A stretch of 49,555 nucleotides of DNA from Veillonellales bacterium. GTDB taxonomy: Bacteria > Bacillota > Negativicutes > JAAYSF01. Made by a program: the position numbers and the translations under genes. Location of the stretch: assembly GCA_039680175.1 (NCBI GenBank), contig JBDKTO010000038.1, positions 1 through 49,555 of the forward strand, given 5' to 3'. Positions 15,820-24,201 of the stretch are shown here, piece after piece. Numbering within the stretch: position 1 is the stretch's first letter; every line of letters begins with the position of its first letter. The notes under the pieces were generated by a model. The model did no database searches, was not told the origin of the DNA, and saw nothing but the letters and a program-made list of their open reading frames with translations.

Positions 15820-17994
15820 TTACCGGGAAATGTTTTCCGCCAGAATATCGGCCACATGTTTCACCGCAATATTCGGCGCCTGCTTGTCCAATCCTCCCTG
15901 CAGCTGCATCATGCAGGCAGGGCAGCCTACCGCCACCACTTCGGCGCCGCTGTTTTTAATATTATCAATCTTTTGTTTTAAAATCGGCATGGACAACTCC
16001 GTATACTTAACGCCGAAGGCGCCGGCCATGCCGCAGCATTTATCGCAGTCTTTCATTTCAACAAATTGATAGCCGGGAGCCGCCTCCAAAATTTGACGGG
16101 GTTCTTGATAAATGCCCAAGCCGCGTCTCATATGGCAGGAATCATGATAGGTAATCTTCGTTTTACCGTCAGTCTTGCCCAACCGACCGGCTTTGGCATA
16201 TTCTTCGCTGACAAAACTGATAAACTCGCGTACTTTATGGGCGATATTTTCCGCCCGTTTTTTCCATTCGGGCTCATCGGCAAATAGTTCCGGATATGTT
16301 TGATGCCAAGTCTCCGCACAGGTCGGGCAGGCGGCAACAATTACATCCGCATTGGCGGCTTCAAACGCCTCTATATTCCGCTTGGCAATACCTTTGGCGG
16401 TTTCCCTGTCGCCCATCCCCAGTACCGGCTTGCCGCAGCAGCTTTGCCCTTCCGGGAAAACGACTTCCATCTTAAGATCCTGAAGAACCTTGAACACCGA
16501 TTCACCGGTAGCAGGAAAGACAAAATCAATATTGCAGCCGCTGAAAAAGGCCACTTTCTTCACCGGCTTGGCAATCTTCCTAGTCAGCGAAGAAATTCTG
16601 TCCCGCAGCGGCGTAGCGGCAATAGCCGGCAAACTGCGATCCTTGGCCATTCCGGCAAGGAACAGGGGTAAATGCCGAATTACATTGCCGGACTGAAATG
16701 GTTTTTGGCCGATCGAAGCCACACGCAGCAAAGAATGAAATATTTTCCGGTTGGACAGTACATTTTCAAAAACAACCCGGGTCGCAAAAGGAAGGCCGTG
16801 TTGTTTCACCGCTCTGGCCCGCAGTTCATCGATCAGTCCCGGAATATTAATCTTCCCGGCACATACTTCCGTACACTTCCGGCAGCCGATGCACATTTCA
16901 TTAAATTGTTCAAAATCACCCACACTGTTCAACAGCGCCGTAAGAATCGCCCCGACGCCGCCGGCATAAATATGGCCGTATACATGTCCGCCTACCAGGG
17001 TATAAACGGGACACACATTTAAACAGGCGGCGCAGCGCAGGCAATTGTAAATTTCCTTTAATTTCTCGTCATGAGCGGCTTTAAGCCGGCCGTTATCCAA
17101 CAGGATGATATGCAGTTCTTTATCCTGCTCCACCCATTTCCCGTCTTTTTCCACCATCGTGGGGGTAACGCCGTCCACCATAGTCATATAACTGGTCATC
17201 AGCTGGCAGGTGCCGTTGCGGGGCAGTATCCGCAGCAGACAGGCAGCGTCCTGAATTTTCGGGATTAGTTTTTCGTAACCGATGATCACCACATGAATCC
17301 GGGGCAAAGTCGTCACCAAACGAGCGTTTCCCTCATTCGTAACTAAGCCGATAGCGCCGTTTTCCGCAATACCGAAGTTGGCGCCGGAAATTCCCATATC
17401 CGCCTGTAAAAATTCTTCCCGCAGATTCTGCCGGGCCACCTGTACCATATACGGTATATCGGTGGAAATCTCCCGGTTCAGTTCTTTGGAAAAATAACCG
17501 GCCACTTGTTCTTTATTCAAATGAATTGCCGGCATAACCATATGGGAAGGCCGCTGTCCGGCAACGGCAATGATCCATTCGCCCAAATCCGTTTCCTTAA
17601 CCCGCAATCCGGCATTTTCCAGGCTTTTATTCAAATGGATTTCTTCCGACGCCATGGACTTTGATTTTACAATCCGTTTGACACCTTTTTCTTTGCAGAG
17701 ATTAATCAAATATTCTTTGAGAGCATCGCCGTCTTTGGCCCGGAATACCTTTGCCCCCCGTTTGCCTGCCTCTGCTTCAAACTGATCCGCCAGCTCTTCA
17801 ATATGGGCGACTGCACCAATCTTCATATTTTTAAACTGCTCCCGCAAAGCATCCACATCTTCCACATTCTCGAACGCTTTATCCCGGGAAGCGGGATATT
17901 CTGCCGCAAATCGTCCCAAAGCGCCGCGAAGCACCGGATCGTTTAGTTTTTCGTCAATTTCTTTTTTTAAATTACGCTGTTGCACCGATTCCAT
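15820..17994 (-). CDS. LutB-LutA fusion, lactate-utilisation-type iron-sulfur oxidoreductase
   Basis: A 724-residue protein that joins two normally separate proteins. Residues about 65-300 are a LUD domain (LutB-like, with GISGANFGIAENGAIGLVTN). Two 4Fe-4S binding motifs follow: CLRCAACLNVCP (about 318) and CIGCRKCTEVC (about 368). The C-terminal half is LutA/GlpC-like with two cysteine-rich CCG domains (SCCGKPVLGMG about 519; HDSCHMRRG and CCGMAGAFG about 618-660). With LutC this forms the flavin-independent L-lactate (or other 2-hydroxy acid) oxidation complex. The ATG at 17994 is 9 bases after GAGGAGG; an upstream TTG overlaps the site. It follows LutC by 14 bases. Confidence 0.88.
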   Translation of the reverse strand: MESVQQRNLKKEIDEKLNDPVLRGALGRFAAEYPASRDKAFENVEDVDALREQFKNMKIGAVAHIEELADQFEAEAGKRGAKVFRAKDGDALKEYLINLCKEKGVKRIVKSKSMASEEIHLNKSLENAGLRVKETDLGEWIIAVAGQRPSHMVMPAIHLNKEQVAGYFSKELNREISTDIPYMVQVARQNLREEFLQADMGISGANFGIAENGAIGLVTNEGNARLVTTLPRIHVVIIGYEKLIPKIQDAACLLRILPRNGTCQLMTSYMTMVDGVTPTMVEKDGKWVEQDKELHIILLDNGRLKAAHDEKLKEIYNCLRCAACLNVCPVYTLVGGHVYGHIYAGGVGAILTALLNSVGDFEQFNEMCIGCRKCTEVCAGKINIPGLIDELRARAVKQHGLPFATRVVFENVLSNRKIFHSLLRVASIGQKPFQSGNVIRHLPLFLAGMAKDRSLPAIAATPLRDRISSLTRKIAKPVKKVAFFSGCNIDFVFPATGESVFKVLQDLKMEVVFPEGQSCCGKPVLGMGDRETAKGIAKRNIEAFEAANADVIVAACPTCAETWHQTYPELFADEPEWKKRAENIAHKVREFISFVSEEYAKAGRLGKTDGKTKITYHDSCHMRRGLGIYQEPRQILEAAPGYQFVEMKDCDKCCGMAGAFGVKYTELSMPILKQKIDNIKNSGAEVVAVGCPACMMQLQGGLDKQAPNIAVKHVADILAENISR

Positions 17995-18008
17995 CAGAAC
18001 ACGCCTCC

Positions 18009-18614
18009 TCAAATAACTTCTTCATCGACAGCAATCAAAATAAACCGGCTGGGACCATGCACCCCGATCGTCAATACACGTTCTATATCGGCCGTCCGGC
18101 TTGGCCCGGTAAGAAATCCGGTATAGCCGCGTTTAAAAACTTTAGAAAATACTTCAAATGCTTCCTCCACCCCGGGAACAATATTGCTGCTGTTCATAAA
18201 AACCAGATGAATTGGCGGCAGCATGGAAACCAGCCTGCTCTCAACGGAATATCCGTCGTAGGCGACGCTGCCGGTTTCGGCGACACCAAACTCAACGCTG
18301 GAAATGCCGATATCCGCCGTCTTGGCATGCTCGGCAATGTCCGTATTGGCCGTATACAATTCAATACCCATAGACTGTATCGCCTGAAATATGCCGGAAG
18401 CCTGTTGATACGGCCCGTCCACAGCTACCACTTTTTTCGCCTGAATTGATTTCAGCAGGTCAGTCACAACTTGCTTTGCTTCAGCCGCGTTTTTCACATG
18501 AAAAATTTCCGTTGATGCCTTTTTAGCTCTTGCTTCAAAATCAGCAAAGTATTTCCCGCCGGATTTTCCGTTAGGAAGATTCTGTTCCCAATTCTCACAT
18601 ACTTTCTGCATCAT
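18009..18614 (-). CDS. lutC: LutC/LUD-domain protein
   Basis: A 201-residue LUD-domain protein like LutC (YkgG), a subunit of the lactate utilisation complex. Recognisable segments are VVAVDGPYQQASGIFQAI, DIGISSVEFGVAETGSVAYD, LPPIHLVFM and the C-terminal GPSRTADIERVLTIGVHGP, the usual nucleotide- or substrate-contact loop. A second ATG three bases in is slightly better spaced from AAAGGGG. It lies between the iron alcohol dehydrogenase and the LutBA fusion in a single-direction operon. Confidence 0.88.
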   Translation of the reverse strand: MMQKVCENWEQNLPNGKSGGKYFADFEARAKKASTEIFHVKNAAEAKQVVTDLLKSIQAKKVVAVDGPYQQASGIFQAIQSMGIELYTANTDIAEHAKTADIGISSVEFGVAETGSVAYDGYSVESRLVSMLPPIHLVFMNSSNIVPGVEEAFEVFSKVFKRGYTGFLTGPSRTADIERVLTIGVHGPSRFILIAVDEEVI

Positions 18615-18660
18615 TCCACCCCTTTAGGTTATTGTTATCGCCATAATGTGCTTGACAGTA

Positions 18661-19806
18661 TCAGTACGCCAGCCGCAGAATCTGTTCCACATCACTTTTA
18701 TGCAGCTTTTTCAGCCGTCCCAGCGATCCTTGGGCAACGGCATTCTCCGCCAGCCCGTTCAGCTGCTCCTCCCGGATTCCCAGTTCGTGCAAGCGGGTAT
18801 GTCCCTGCCACTTTTTAATTCGTGCCCGCATCTTCCTGATAGCTGCCGACAGACTGGCAGACTGCCATATGTTTTGGGCAAACCGGTTAAACTGCTTGGG
18901 ATTTTCGTCGTATACATACTGCATCCAGGCAGGAAATAAAATTCCCAGTCCCGCGCCGTGGGCAATGCTAGAGTTCAGGCAGCTGATACTGTGTTCCATT
19001 CCATGACAGGCCCAGTCGCCGCCTCGCATACCGGCGCCGCTGATACCGTTCAAAGCCAGCGTCGCCGCCCAGGCCAAATTGGCCCGGCTGTCCACATCCT
19101 TCGGATTTTCCTGCAGTTTATCCACCATCGCAATGATCGTCTTCATTAAGGCTTCATGGATTGAAATTGAAGTTTCTTCTTCTTTTCCCACAAAATAAAA
19201 TTCCATAATGTGAGCCAACGCGTCCAGCGCCCCGTTCACAGTTTGTTCCCAGGGCAGACTAGTCTGAACGCTTGGATCAATAATCGACACTTTCGGATAC
19301 AAAAAGGAACTGCCGATTCCCCATTTTTTCTTGTCTCTTTCGTTGGTGATGACTGCATTCCCATTCATCTCCGATGCGGTAGCCGACAGGGTAAGAACGG
19401 TAAAAACCGGCAATGCCTTAGAAATCCGGATCTCCCCTTCAAAGGCCTGCCAGATATCATCCAAAAAAACTCCGGCTGCCACTGCTTTGGCGGTATCAAT
19501 AACACTGCCGCCGCCTACCGCCAGAACCGCCTCCACTTGATGTTCAAGCGCCAGGTTAATTGCTTCCCGAACCTTGCTCAAACTTGGGTTTGGCTGGACA
19601 CCGAAACATTCCGCCCATTGAATTTTCTCAGCGTTCAATGACGCCGTAACCGCATCATAAACGCCGTTTTTCTGAATGGAGCCTGCGCCTGCCAGCAGCA
19701 ATACCCTAGTATAGCCGCTGTCGGCAATCCACTTTCCCACTTGCCCGAGGGTATGTTCGCCAAATACCAGCCGGGTAGGATTAAAAAAATTATAAGAAAT
19801 CATCAT
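18661..19806 (-). CDS. Iron-containing alcohol dehydrogenase
   Basis: A 381-residue group III (iron-dependent) alcohol dehydrogenase of the butanol dehydrogenase/YqhD-like branch. Visible are the nucleotide loop GGGSVIDTAKAVA, TLSATASEMNGNAVITN, and the metal-site histidine segments ALDALAHIMEF and CHGMEHSISCLNSSIAHGAG. It interconverts an alcohol and an aldehyde with NAD(P)H. The start codon overlaps the upstream dehydrogenase stop as TAATG, so translation is coupled. It is the fourth gene of the operon. In this context the substrate may be an aldehyde linked to 2-hydroxy acid metabolism, but that is inference. Confidence 0.9.
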   Translation of the reverse strand: MMISYNFFNPTRLVFGEHTLGQVGKWIADSGYTRVLLLAGAGSIQKNGVYDAVTASLNAEKIQWAECFGVQPNPSLSKVREAINLALEHQVEAVLAVGGGSVIDTAKAVAAGVFLDDIWQAFEGEIRISKALPVFTVLTLSATASEMNGNAVITNERDKKKWGIGSSFLYPKVSIIDPSVQTSLPWEQTVNGALDALAHIMEFYFVGKEEETSISIHEALMKTIIAMVDKLQENPKDVDSRANLAWAATLALNGISGAGMRGGDWACHGMEHSISCLNSSIAHGAGLGILFPAWMQYVYDENPKQFNRFAQNIWQSASLSAAIRKMRARIKKWQGHTRLHELGIREEQLNGLAENAVAQGSLGRLKKLHKSDVEQILRLAY

Positions 19807-20762
19807 TACAGTACCAGTCCTACCGACCTCAGTACATTGGAGATACTTTTTGCACTGTTCTTCAACTGAAAAATCTCATCCTCAGCCAAGGGGACTTCTA
19901 TTCTTCTGGCGACTCCATCTCCGGTAATAAGGCAGGGAAGACTCAGGGCAACATCATACAGGCCGTATTCCCCCTCAATAGTAGTAGAAACAGGCAGAAT
20001 ACTGTGCTCATTATAGAGCACCGCCTTGGCAAGGCGGCAGGCGGCCATAGCAATACCGGCGCTGGTAAATCCTTTAAAATTCAGGACATCATAAGCAACG
20101 TTGATAACTGCAGAACCGATTTTTTCACGGTCCAGCGGTTCCTCCGGTTGAAAATACTCATCCAGTCTGTCGCTGGGAACACCGGCAATGTTGAGCAAGC
20201 TCCATGCCGGAAAAGCTGAATTTCCATGTTCGCCCAGCATATAACCCTGAACATCCTTCGGATCTACATGATATTTATTGGCAATCATTCTTTTAAAGCG
20301 GGCTGTTTCCAGCGTAGTACCGGTGCCAAATATTTTATTTTTCGGATAATCAAAAAAGTTTCCCGCATAATAGGCCATCACATCCAACGGATTGGTAATC
20401 ATAATAATCACCGCGTCCCTGGTATACTGCGTGATGGAAGTCATTACATCCTTCATGACTTTGACATTGCGGTCGGCAAGAATCAAGCGGTCCATTGTCT
20501 CGCCCGGTATGATGCTGGGGCCTGCAGCAATAATAATAACGTTGGCCGCTTTGCATTCCGCAAAATCTCCGGCGTGAATATTTACGTTGGTACTGTAAGG
20601 GAAAGGCGTACCATGACTGGCGTCCAAAGCTTCACCCCGCGCTTTTTCGTCAATGATATCAATCACCGCGATTTCATCTGCCAGATTAAAGGATAAGGCA
20701 CAATTCAATACGGCTGAGCCTACATGTCCCGCGCCGACGATAACAAGCTTGTTTTTGGTCAT
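19806..20762 (-). CDS. Lactate/malate-type 2-hydroxyacid dehydrogenase with altered active site
   Basis: A 318-residue NAD-dependent dehydrogenase of the L-lactate/malate family. The Rossmann motif is VIVGAGHVGSAV and the catalytic histidine lies in GEHGNS (177-182). Three active-site features depart from L-lactate dehydrogenase: the substrate-specificity position (Gln in NQKPGET) falls in PSIIPGET; two residues appear inserted before the mobile-loop arginine (GETMDRL); and the Asp partner of the catalytic histidine is Glu (LETARFK instead of LDTARFR). The carboxylate-binding Arg155 is kept. It probably acts on a 2-keto/2-hydroxy acid other than pyruvate/lactate. The ATG follows GGAGGAGG. It sits between CooT and the alcohol dehydrogenase. 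Confidence 0.85.
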   Translation of the reverse strand: MTKNKLVIVGAGHVGSAVLNCALSFNLADEIAVIDIIDEKARGEALDASHGTPFPYSTNVNIHAGDFAECKAANVIIIAAGPSIIPGETMDRLILADRNVKVMKDVMTSITQYTRDAVIIMITNPLDVMAYYAGNFFDYPKNKIFGTGTTLETARFKRMIANKYHVDPKDVQGYMLGEHGNSAFPAWSLLNIAGVPSDRLDEYFQPEEPLDREKIGSAVINVAYDVLNFKGFTSAGIAMAACRLAKAVLYNEHSILPVSTTIEGEYGLYDVALSLPCLITGDGVARRIEVPLAEDEIFQLKNSAKSISNVLRSVGLVL

Positions 20763-20787
20763 ATTCCTCCTCCAATTTGCTTATATA

Positions 20788-20822
20788 TTTATAACAATCC
20801 CATCCCTGGGAAGCGTTATAAA
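20788..20822. other. Hairpin between the CooT and dehydrogenase genes
   Basis: TTTATAAC (20788-20795) and GTTATAAA (20815-20822) with an inner CCCA/TGGG pair. It overlaps the CooT stop codon. It may be an RNA processing or stability element inside the operon; there is no T-run. Confidence 0.35.
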
Positions 20823-21016
20823 CTTGCTCCAATCCGTTCTAATATGATGGCATGATCTACCAAACGCAGTTCTTTAATCCTGGCAGCCAGGATCTTCCTC
20901 TGGCCGAATATATTTTCAAGATAAATCTCTGTTTCATGCGGGAAAACCTTATCCACACTCTCCAGCAGTAATTCTTCCGTACCATCATGCAGCACATACG
21001 CATTTGCTTCACACAT
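20816..21016 (-). CDS. CooT-family nickel-binding protein
   Basis: A 66-residue CooT-like protein (MCEANAYVLHDGTEELLLESVDKV..., then FGQRKILAARIKELRLVDHAIIL). In characterised CooT the cysteine right after Met binds nickel for carbon monoxide dehydrogenase maturation. The ATG at 21016 gives exactly the Met-Cys start and lies 6 bases after AGGAGGG; an in-frame ATG two codons upstream would overlap the DUF3842 stop and place the cysteine at position 4. No CO dehydrogenase gene is in the window, so its partner here is unknown. Second gene of the operon. Confidence 0.8.
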   Translation of the reverse strand: MCEANAYVLHDGTEELLLESVDKVFPHETEIYLENIFGQRKILAARIKELRLVDHAIILERIGASL

Positions 21017-21018
21017 GT

Positions 21019-21432
21019 TCATCCCTCCTGATAGCTCCTTATTTGCAACAATAATTGATTGACACAGTGAGGAAGCGGCTCCGGCCGTAATCCGATAACG
21101 TCAACATTTTCACGATAGATAGGAAGCAGCAGCTTTCTTGCCTTGCAGGCCGCAATCGCCTCCGCCATTTTGGGCGTTAGCTCTCCGCCCATCGAATGGG
21201 CCAGAACAAGGCTCAGAGAACCAATAATAAAATCTACTTTATCAACATTATACAGAATGGCATTCTCGCCCGTAGCTCCTTCATCCGCTCCTGCTTTCAG
21301 CATAGCGGCAGTTGCCAGCTCATTCGTTCCCAGGGCCAGCACATTCACTTCTTCCTGAACCCCCTTTTTGAGCTTTTCAATGATCACTCTTCCCATACCG
21401 CCACCTTGTCCGTCAATCACTGCAACACGCAT
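21019..21432 (-). CDS. DUF3842 family protein
   Basis: A 137-residue protein matching the DUF3842 family. It begins MRVAVIDGQGGGMGRVIIEK, a glycine-rich loop at the end of a first beta strand that suggests a Rossmann-like nucleotide- or cofactor-binding fold, and contains NELATAAMLKAGADEGATGENA. Function is not known. It is the first gene of the operon that continues with CooT (3-base gap), with a good ribosome-binding site (CAGGAGG) directly after a terminator-like hairpin in the leader. Confidence 0.8.
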   Translation of the reverse strand: MRVAVIDGQGGGMGRVIIEKLKKGVQEEVNVLALGTNELATAAMLKAGADEGATGENAILYNVDKVDFIIGSLSLVLAHSMGGELTPKMAEAIAACKARKLLLPIYRENVDVIGLRPEPLPHCVNQLLLQIRSYQEG

Positions 21433-21604
21433 AGCAACCTCCTGATAAAAATAAAAAAATCCATAAAAGATAGAACTTTTCTAAGTTCTGTATCCTTCAT
21501 GGATCTTTAGTCATCATTCATATAGCCCAGGTCATCAAACCTCTTCATGAGATTCTCGCCATAAGTAAAATTTATCGCCGTATAAAAATTATTATTATGA
21601 TTAC
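21433..21604 (-). promoter_or_regulatory. Leader RNA with attenuator hairpin, candidate riboswitch
   Basis: About 170 untranslated bases precede DUF3842. The 3' part folds into a long terminator: 21459-21478 pairs with 21483-21504 (two unpaired bases), followed on the minus strand by seven Ts and then the ribosome-binding site. The upstream half contains GGCGATAA...TTATGGCG, CTC-atgaa-GAG and two TGATGAC blocks. I do not recognise it as a known riboswitch class. Confidence 0.55.
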
Positions 21605-21610
21605 TATTTT

Positions 21611-21639
21611 AGTATATGGACGAACCATGAATTAGTCAA
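21611..21639 (-). promoter_or_regulatory. Promoter of the DUF3842-CooT-lut operon
   Basis: Minus-strand TTGACT (21639-21634), exactly 17 bases, TATACT (21616-21611). Expected transcription start near 21604. Confidence 0.75.
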
Positions 21640-21781
21640 GAATATTTTGCATAATTCCTGAAAAACTTCACTGGTAAAATCAGTCCCGATAAAATCATAT
21701 CATTTTATGGAGGATTTAAGAATATGCTGTAGAACTCAATTATGGTAAATAAAAATTTCACTAGCGAAAGGGTTGTCCGTA

Positions 21782-22621
21782 TTGCAAAGATTGAAAAATA
21801 AAATGATAGTGGCAGGCATAGTGATTGTATTTTTTTTATTAGCAGGGCTGGGTTACATTATCTTTTCCTCGTTTTCCGGCGTTCCGGTTTTAAATTATCA
21901 TCAAATCAATGATGAAGCCCATAATGCATTAACACTTAGCTCTTATGAATTCGATGCACAGATGGCTTATTTATATAAGGCCGGTTATACGACCATATCT
22001 CCGGACCAACTGCTGGATAATCTGCAATATGGTAAACCACTCCCCCCAAATCCCATTCTGATCACGTTTGATGATGGCTATGAAGACAATTATCAGGTGG
22101 CCTATCCCATATTGCAGAAATATCATTTTACGGCAACGATATTTTTGATCACCGATTTCGTGGGCCGCAACGGCAGGTATGTAAGCTGGCGGCAAGTAAG
22201 GGAAATGCAGGATAACGGGTTTAGTTTTCAATCCCACACCTTAAGTCATATCTTGTTGGCCAAGGCCTCCGATGAGGAGGTGACTTCCCAACTGACTGGT
22301 TCCAAAGAGGCGCTGGAATGGCGTCTCGGCAAAAAAGCGGACTATTTAGCCTATCCCGGCGGGGTCTATGATCAACGGGTAATTAACCTGACAAAACAAG
22401 CCGGCTACCGGGCCGCATTTACCATCAACCTGGGACGAAATACGAAAGAATGCGGTTTGTTTACCCTCAACCGAATTCCTATTTTTGAAGCCTCCCACAC
22501 CTTGCTGCGGTTTTGGCTGCGATTAAAATTCACCGAAACCTTCAGTGCGTTGCAAAATTTTAAATCCTATTTGCGTAAAAACGGTGTCAGTTCCTTGGCA
22601 AATTTAATTTATGTTCCATAG
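21782..22621 (+). CDS. Polysaccharide deacetylase (NodB-type), membrane-anchored
   Basis: A 279-residue protein with an N-terminal membrane helix (MIVAGIVIVFFLLAGLGYII) and an extracellular NodB deacetylase domain. Motif 1 TFDDGY (metal-binding Asp), motif 2 SHTLSH (two metal-binding His) and motif 3 YPGGVYD are present. It likely removes acetyl groups from cell-wall or capsular polysaccharide. The preferred start is TTG at 21782, 9 bases after AAAGGG; a TTG at 21773 is too close to that site. It is a single gene, divergent from the lut operon and convergent with dedA. Confidence 0.88.
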   Translation: MQRLKNKMIVAGIVIVFFLLAGLGYIIFSSFSGVPVLNYHQINDEAHNALTLSSYEFDAQMAYLYKAGYTTISPDQLLDNLQYGKPLPPNPILITFDDGYEDNYQVAYPILQKYHFTATIFLITDFVGRNGRYVSWRQVREMQDNGFSFQSHTLSHILLAKASDEEVTSQLTGSKEALEWRLGKKADYLAYPGGVYDQRVINLTKQAGYRAAFTINLGRNTKECGLFTLNRIPIFEASHTLLRFWLRLKFTETFSALQNFKSYLRKNGVSSLANLIYVP

Positions 22622-22623
22622 CA

Positions 22624-22662
22624 AAAAAAGACCTCTTCGGCAGCCCCGAAGAAGTCTTTTTT
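22624..22662. terminator. Bidirectional terminator
   Basis: 17-bp arms (22624-22640, 22646-22662, one mismatch) with A-run and T-run flanks, between the convergent deacetylase and DedA genes. Confidence 0.9.
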
Positions 22663-22664
22663 GT

Positions 22665-23273
22665 CTATGAATCCGGATTCACTTCTCCCTTGCCACGCCT
22701 TAGCCAAAGAATTCCGGCTACGAGCAAGCACCCTGCAATGATCAAGCTTATATCATGGCCCACTGCATCTAACTTATGCCAGTTCTCGCCTAGAATCATG
22801 CCTCCGTAAATCAAAGCTATCGTCCAGGGCACAGAGCCAAGAATGGTACAGGCTACAAACTTGATGAACGGTACTTTGGCAAAACCGGCCGGCAGCGAAA
22901 TAAATGTCCGCACCACCGGCAGCAGCCGGCCGAAAAAAGTCGCGGCGATGCCATAGCGGTCAAACCAGCGCTGGGCTAACGCCACGTGCCGCTTGGATAA
23001 AAAAAAGAATCTTCCATATCGATCAATAAACGGCCGGCCGCCGTAATGGCCCACGCCATAAGCAAGTATGGAGCCCAGCAGCCCTCCTGATACCCCTGAT
23101 ACAACTGCGGCAGTAAAATCCATTCGTCCCTGGAAAACCAGATAACCGACGAAGCCGAAAATCAATTCGCTGGGCACCGGCAGGCAGGCGCTTTCCATGG
23201 TCATTCCGATAAAAATAGCCGTATACCCCCAAGCATCAATATATTGGGTAATAATAGAATAAAATTGTTCCAT
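22665..23273 (-). CDS. DedA family membrane protein
   Basis: A 202-residue DedA/SNARE-associated (VTT domain) integral membrane protein. Typical motifs are ESACLPVPSELI in the first half and FFGRLLPVVRTFISLPAGFAK in the second. DedA proteins act in lipid-carrier (undecaprenyl phosphate) or phospholipid flipping and membrane homeostasis. Start ATG at 23273 with GGAGG 11 bases upstream. It is transcribed alone; the 124 bases upstream (23274-23397) hold nothing I can name. Confidence 0.9.
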   Translation of the reverse strand: MEQFYSIITQYIDAWGYTAIFIGMTMESACLPVPSELIFGFVGYLVFQGRMDFTAAVVSGVSGGLLGSILAYGVGHYGGRPFIDRYGRFFFLSKRHVALAQRWFDRYGIAATFFGRLLPVVRTFISLPAGFAKVPFIKFVACTILGSVPWTIALIYGGMILGENWHKLDAVGHDISLIIAGCLLVAGILWLRRGKGEVNPDS

Positions 23274-23397
23274 CTAACACGTATCCTCCAAAAGCAGTGC
23301 GGCAAAATCATCTTTAGCGAATTTTTCGCTATTGCGGCTTCTATATCCTGCATTCCTGATTAGTTTAGACCAATACCGGCGCAAAAAATCATATTCT

Positions 23398-24180
23398 TTA
23401 AAATCCAACCTGCCGCCCCATGTCCTGCAGCAATTGTTTTGCCGCCTGAGCAAGAAGCACCGTATCACCGGAAACGGCAAAAATATCGGCGCCGGCCTGT
23501 TCCCATCGTTTCGCATCCGCCACACCGGGGCAGAAAATTGCCACATGCTTGCCGGCTTTCCTTCCCCGGGAAATCACATCCAGCACCGTGCGGTGAAAAT
23601 CAGGATGTTCAAACTGTCCGCTTAGCCCCATGGACTGAGATAAATCCGCCGGACCGATGAAAATACCGTCAATCCCATCAACCGCTATAATTTCGTCCAG
23701 ATTGCGAACCGCTTCCACTTCTTCCACCTGCACCATTATAAAAATATTTCGGTTCGCAGCTTCCCTATATTCTTTTCCCGCGATAAAACCGTATTTTGCG
23801 GCCCGAACCATGCCGGCCATACCCCGTTCACCGTCAGGCCCGTACTTTGCGGCACGGACAACGGCTTTGGCCGCCTGTGCCGTGTTGACCCGCGGCACAA
23901 GAATGCCTGTTGCGCCAACATCCAGCGCCTGAAGGATCAGCGCCAGATCGTTGGTGCGTACCCTTACAACAGGTTCGGCACCGCTGCCCTCAGCCGCTCT
24001 GACAATATGGACCAATTCGCTGGAAGTAGCAGGCGTATGTTCAGTATCAATCAAAACAAAATCCATTCCGGCATAGCCCAGAATTTCCGCACAGGCCGGC
24101 TCCCGGCTGAACAGGAAGCTGCCTGTAACCGTCCGACCGCCCAGGAGCCTAGCTTTGATCTTATTTTCTATTAGACTCAT
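23398..24180 (-). CDS. HpcH/HpaI aldolase family protein
   Basis: A 260-residue class II pyruvate/2-oxo acid aldolase of the HpaI/RhmA family (TIM barrel). Recognisable are YAGMDFVLIDTEHTPAT (active-site region), the metal-ligand pair at VQVEEVEAVRN and GPADLSQSMGL. It would split a 2-keto-3-deoxy acid into pyruvate and an aldehyde. The ATG at 24180 follows AAGG by 9 bases; two in-frame ATGs upstream lack a ribosome-binding site. It is 21 bases downstream of the FAH-family gene, forming a two-gene operon for sugar-acid or aromatic-ring-derived keto acids. Confidence 0.88.
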   Translation of the reverse strand: MSLIENKIKARLLGGRTVTGSFLFSREPACAEILGYAGMDFVLIDTEHTPATSSELVHIVRAAEGSGAEPVVRVRTNDLALILQALDVGATGILVPRVNTAQAAKAVVRAAKYGPDGERGMAGMVRAAKYGFIAGKEYREAANRNIFIMVQVEEVEAVRNLDEIIAVDGIDGIFIGPADLSQSMGLSGQFEHPDFHRTVLDVISRGRKAGKHVAIFCPGVADAKRWEQAGADIFAVSGDTVLLAQAAKQLLQDMGRQVGF

Positions 24181-24201
24181 TCGACTCATCCTTGTCATTG
24201 A

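Noticed and set aside
20816-21016. CO dehydrogenase locus suggested by CooT
   Set aside because: No cooS, cooC or acetyl-CoA synthase gene in the window.
21505-21604. Fluoride riboswitch upstream of DUF3842
   Set aside because: GGCGAT and TGATGAC pieces recall it, but the required CGCC partner and conserved loop do not line up.
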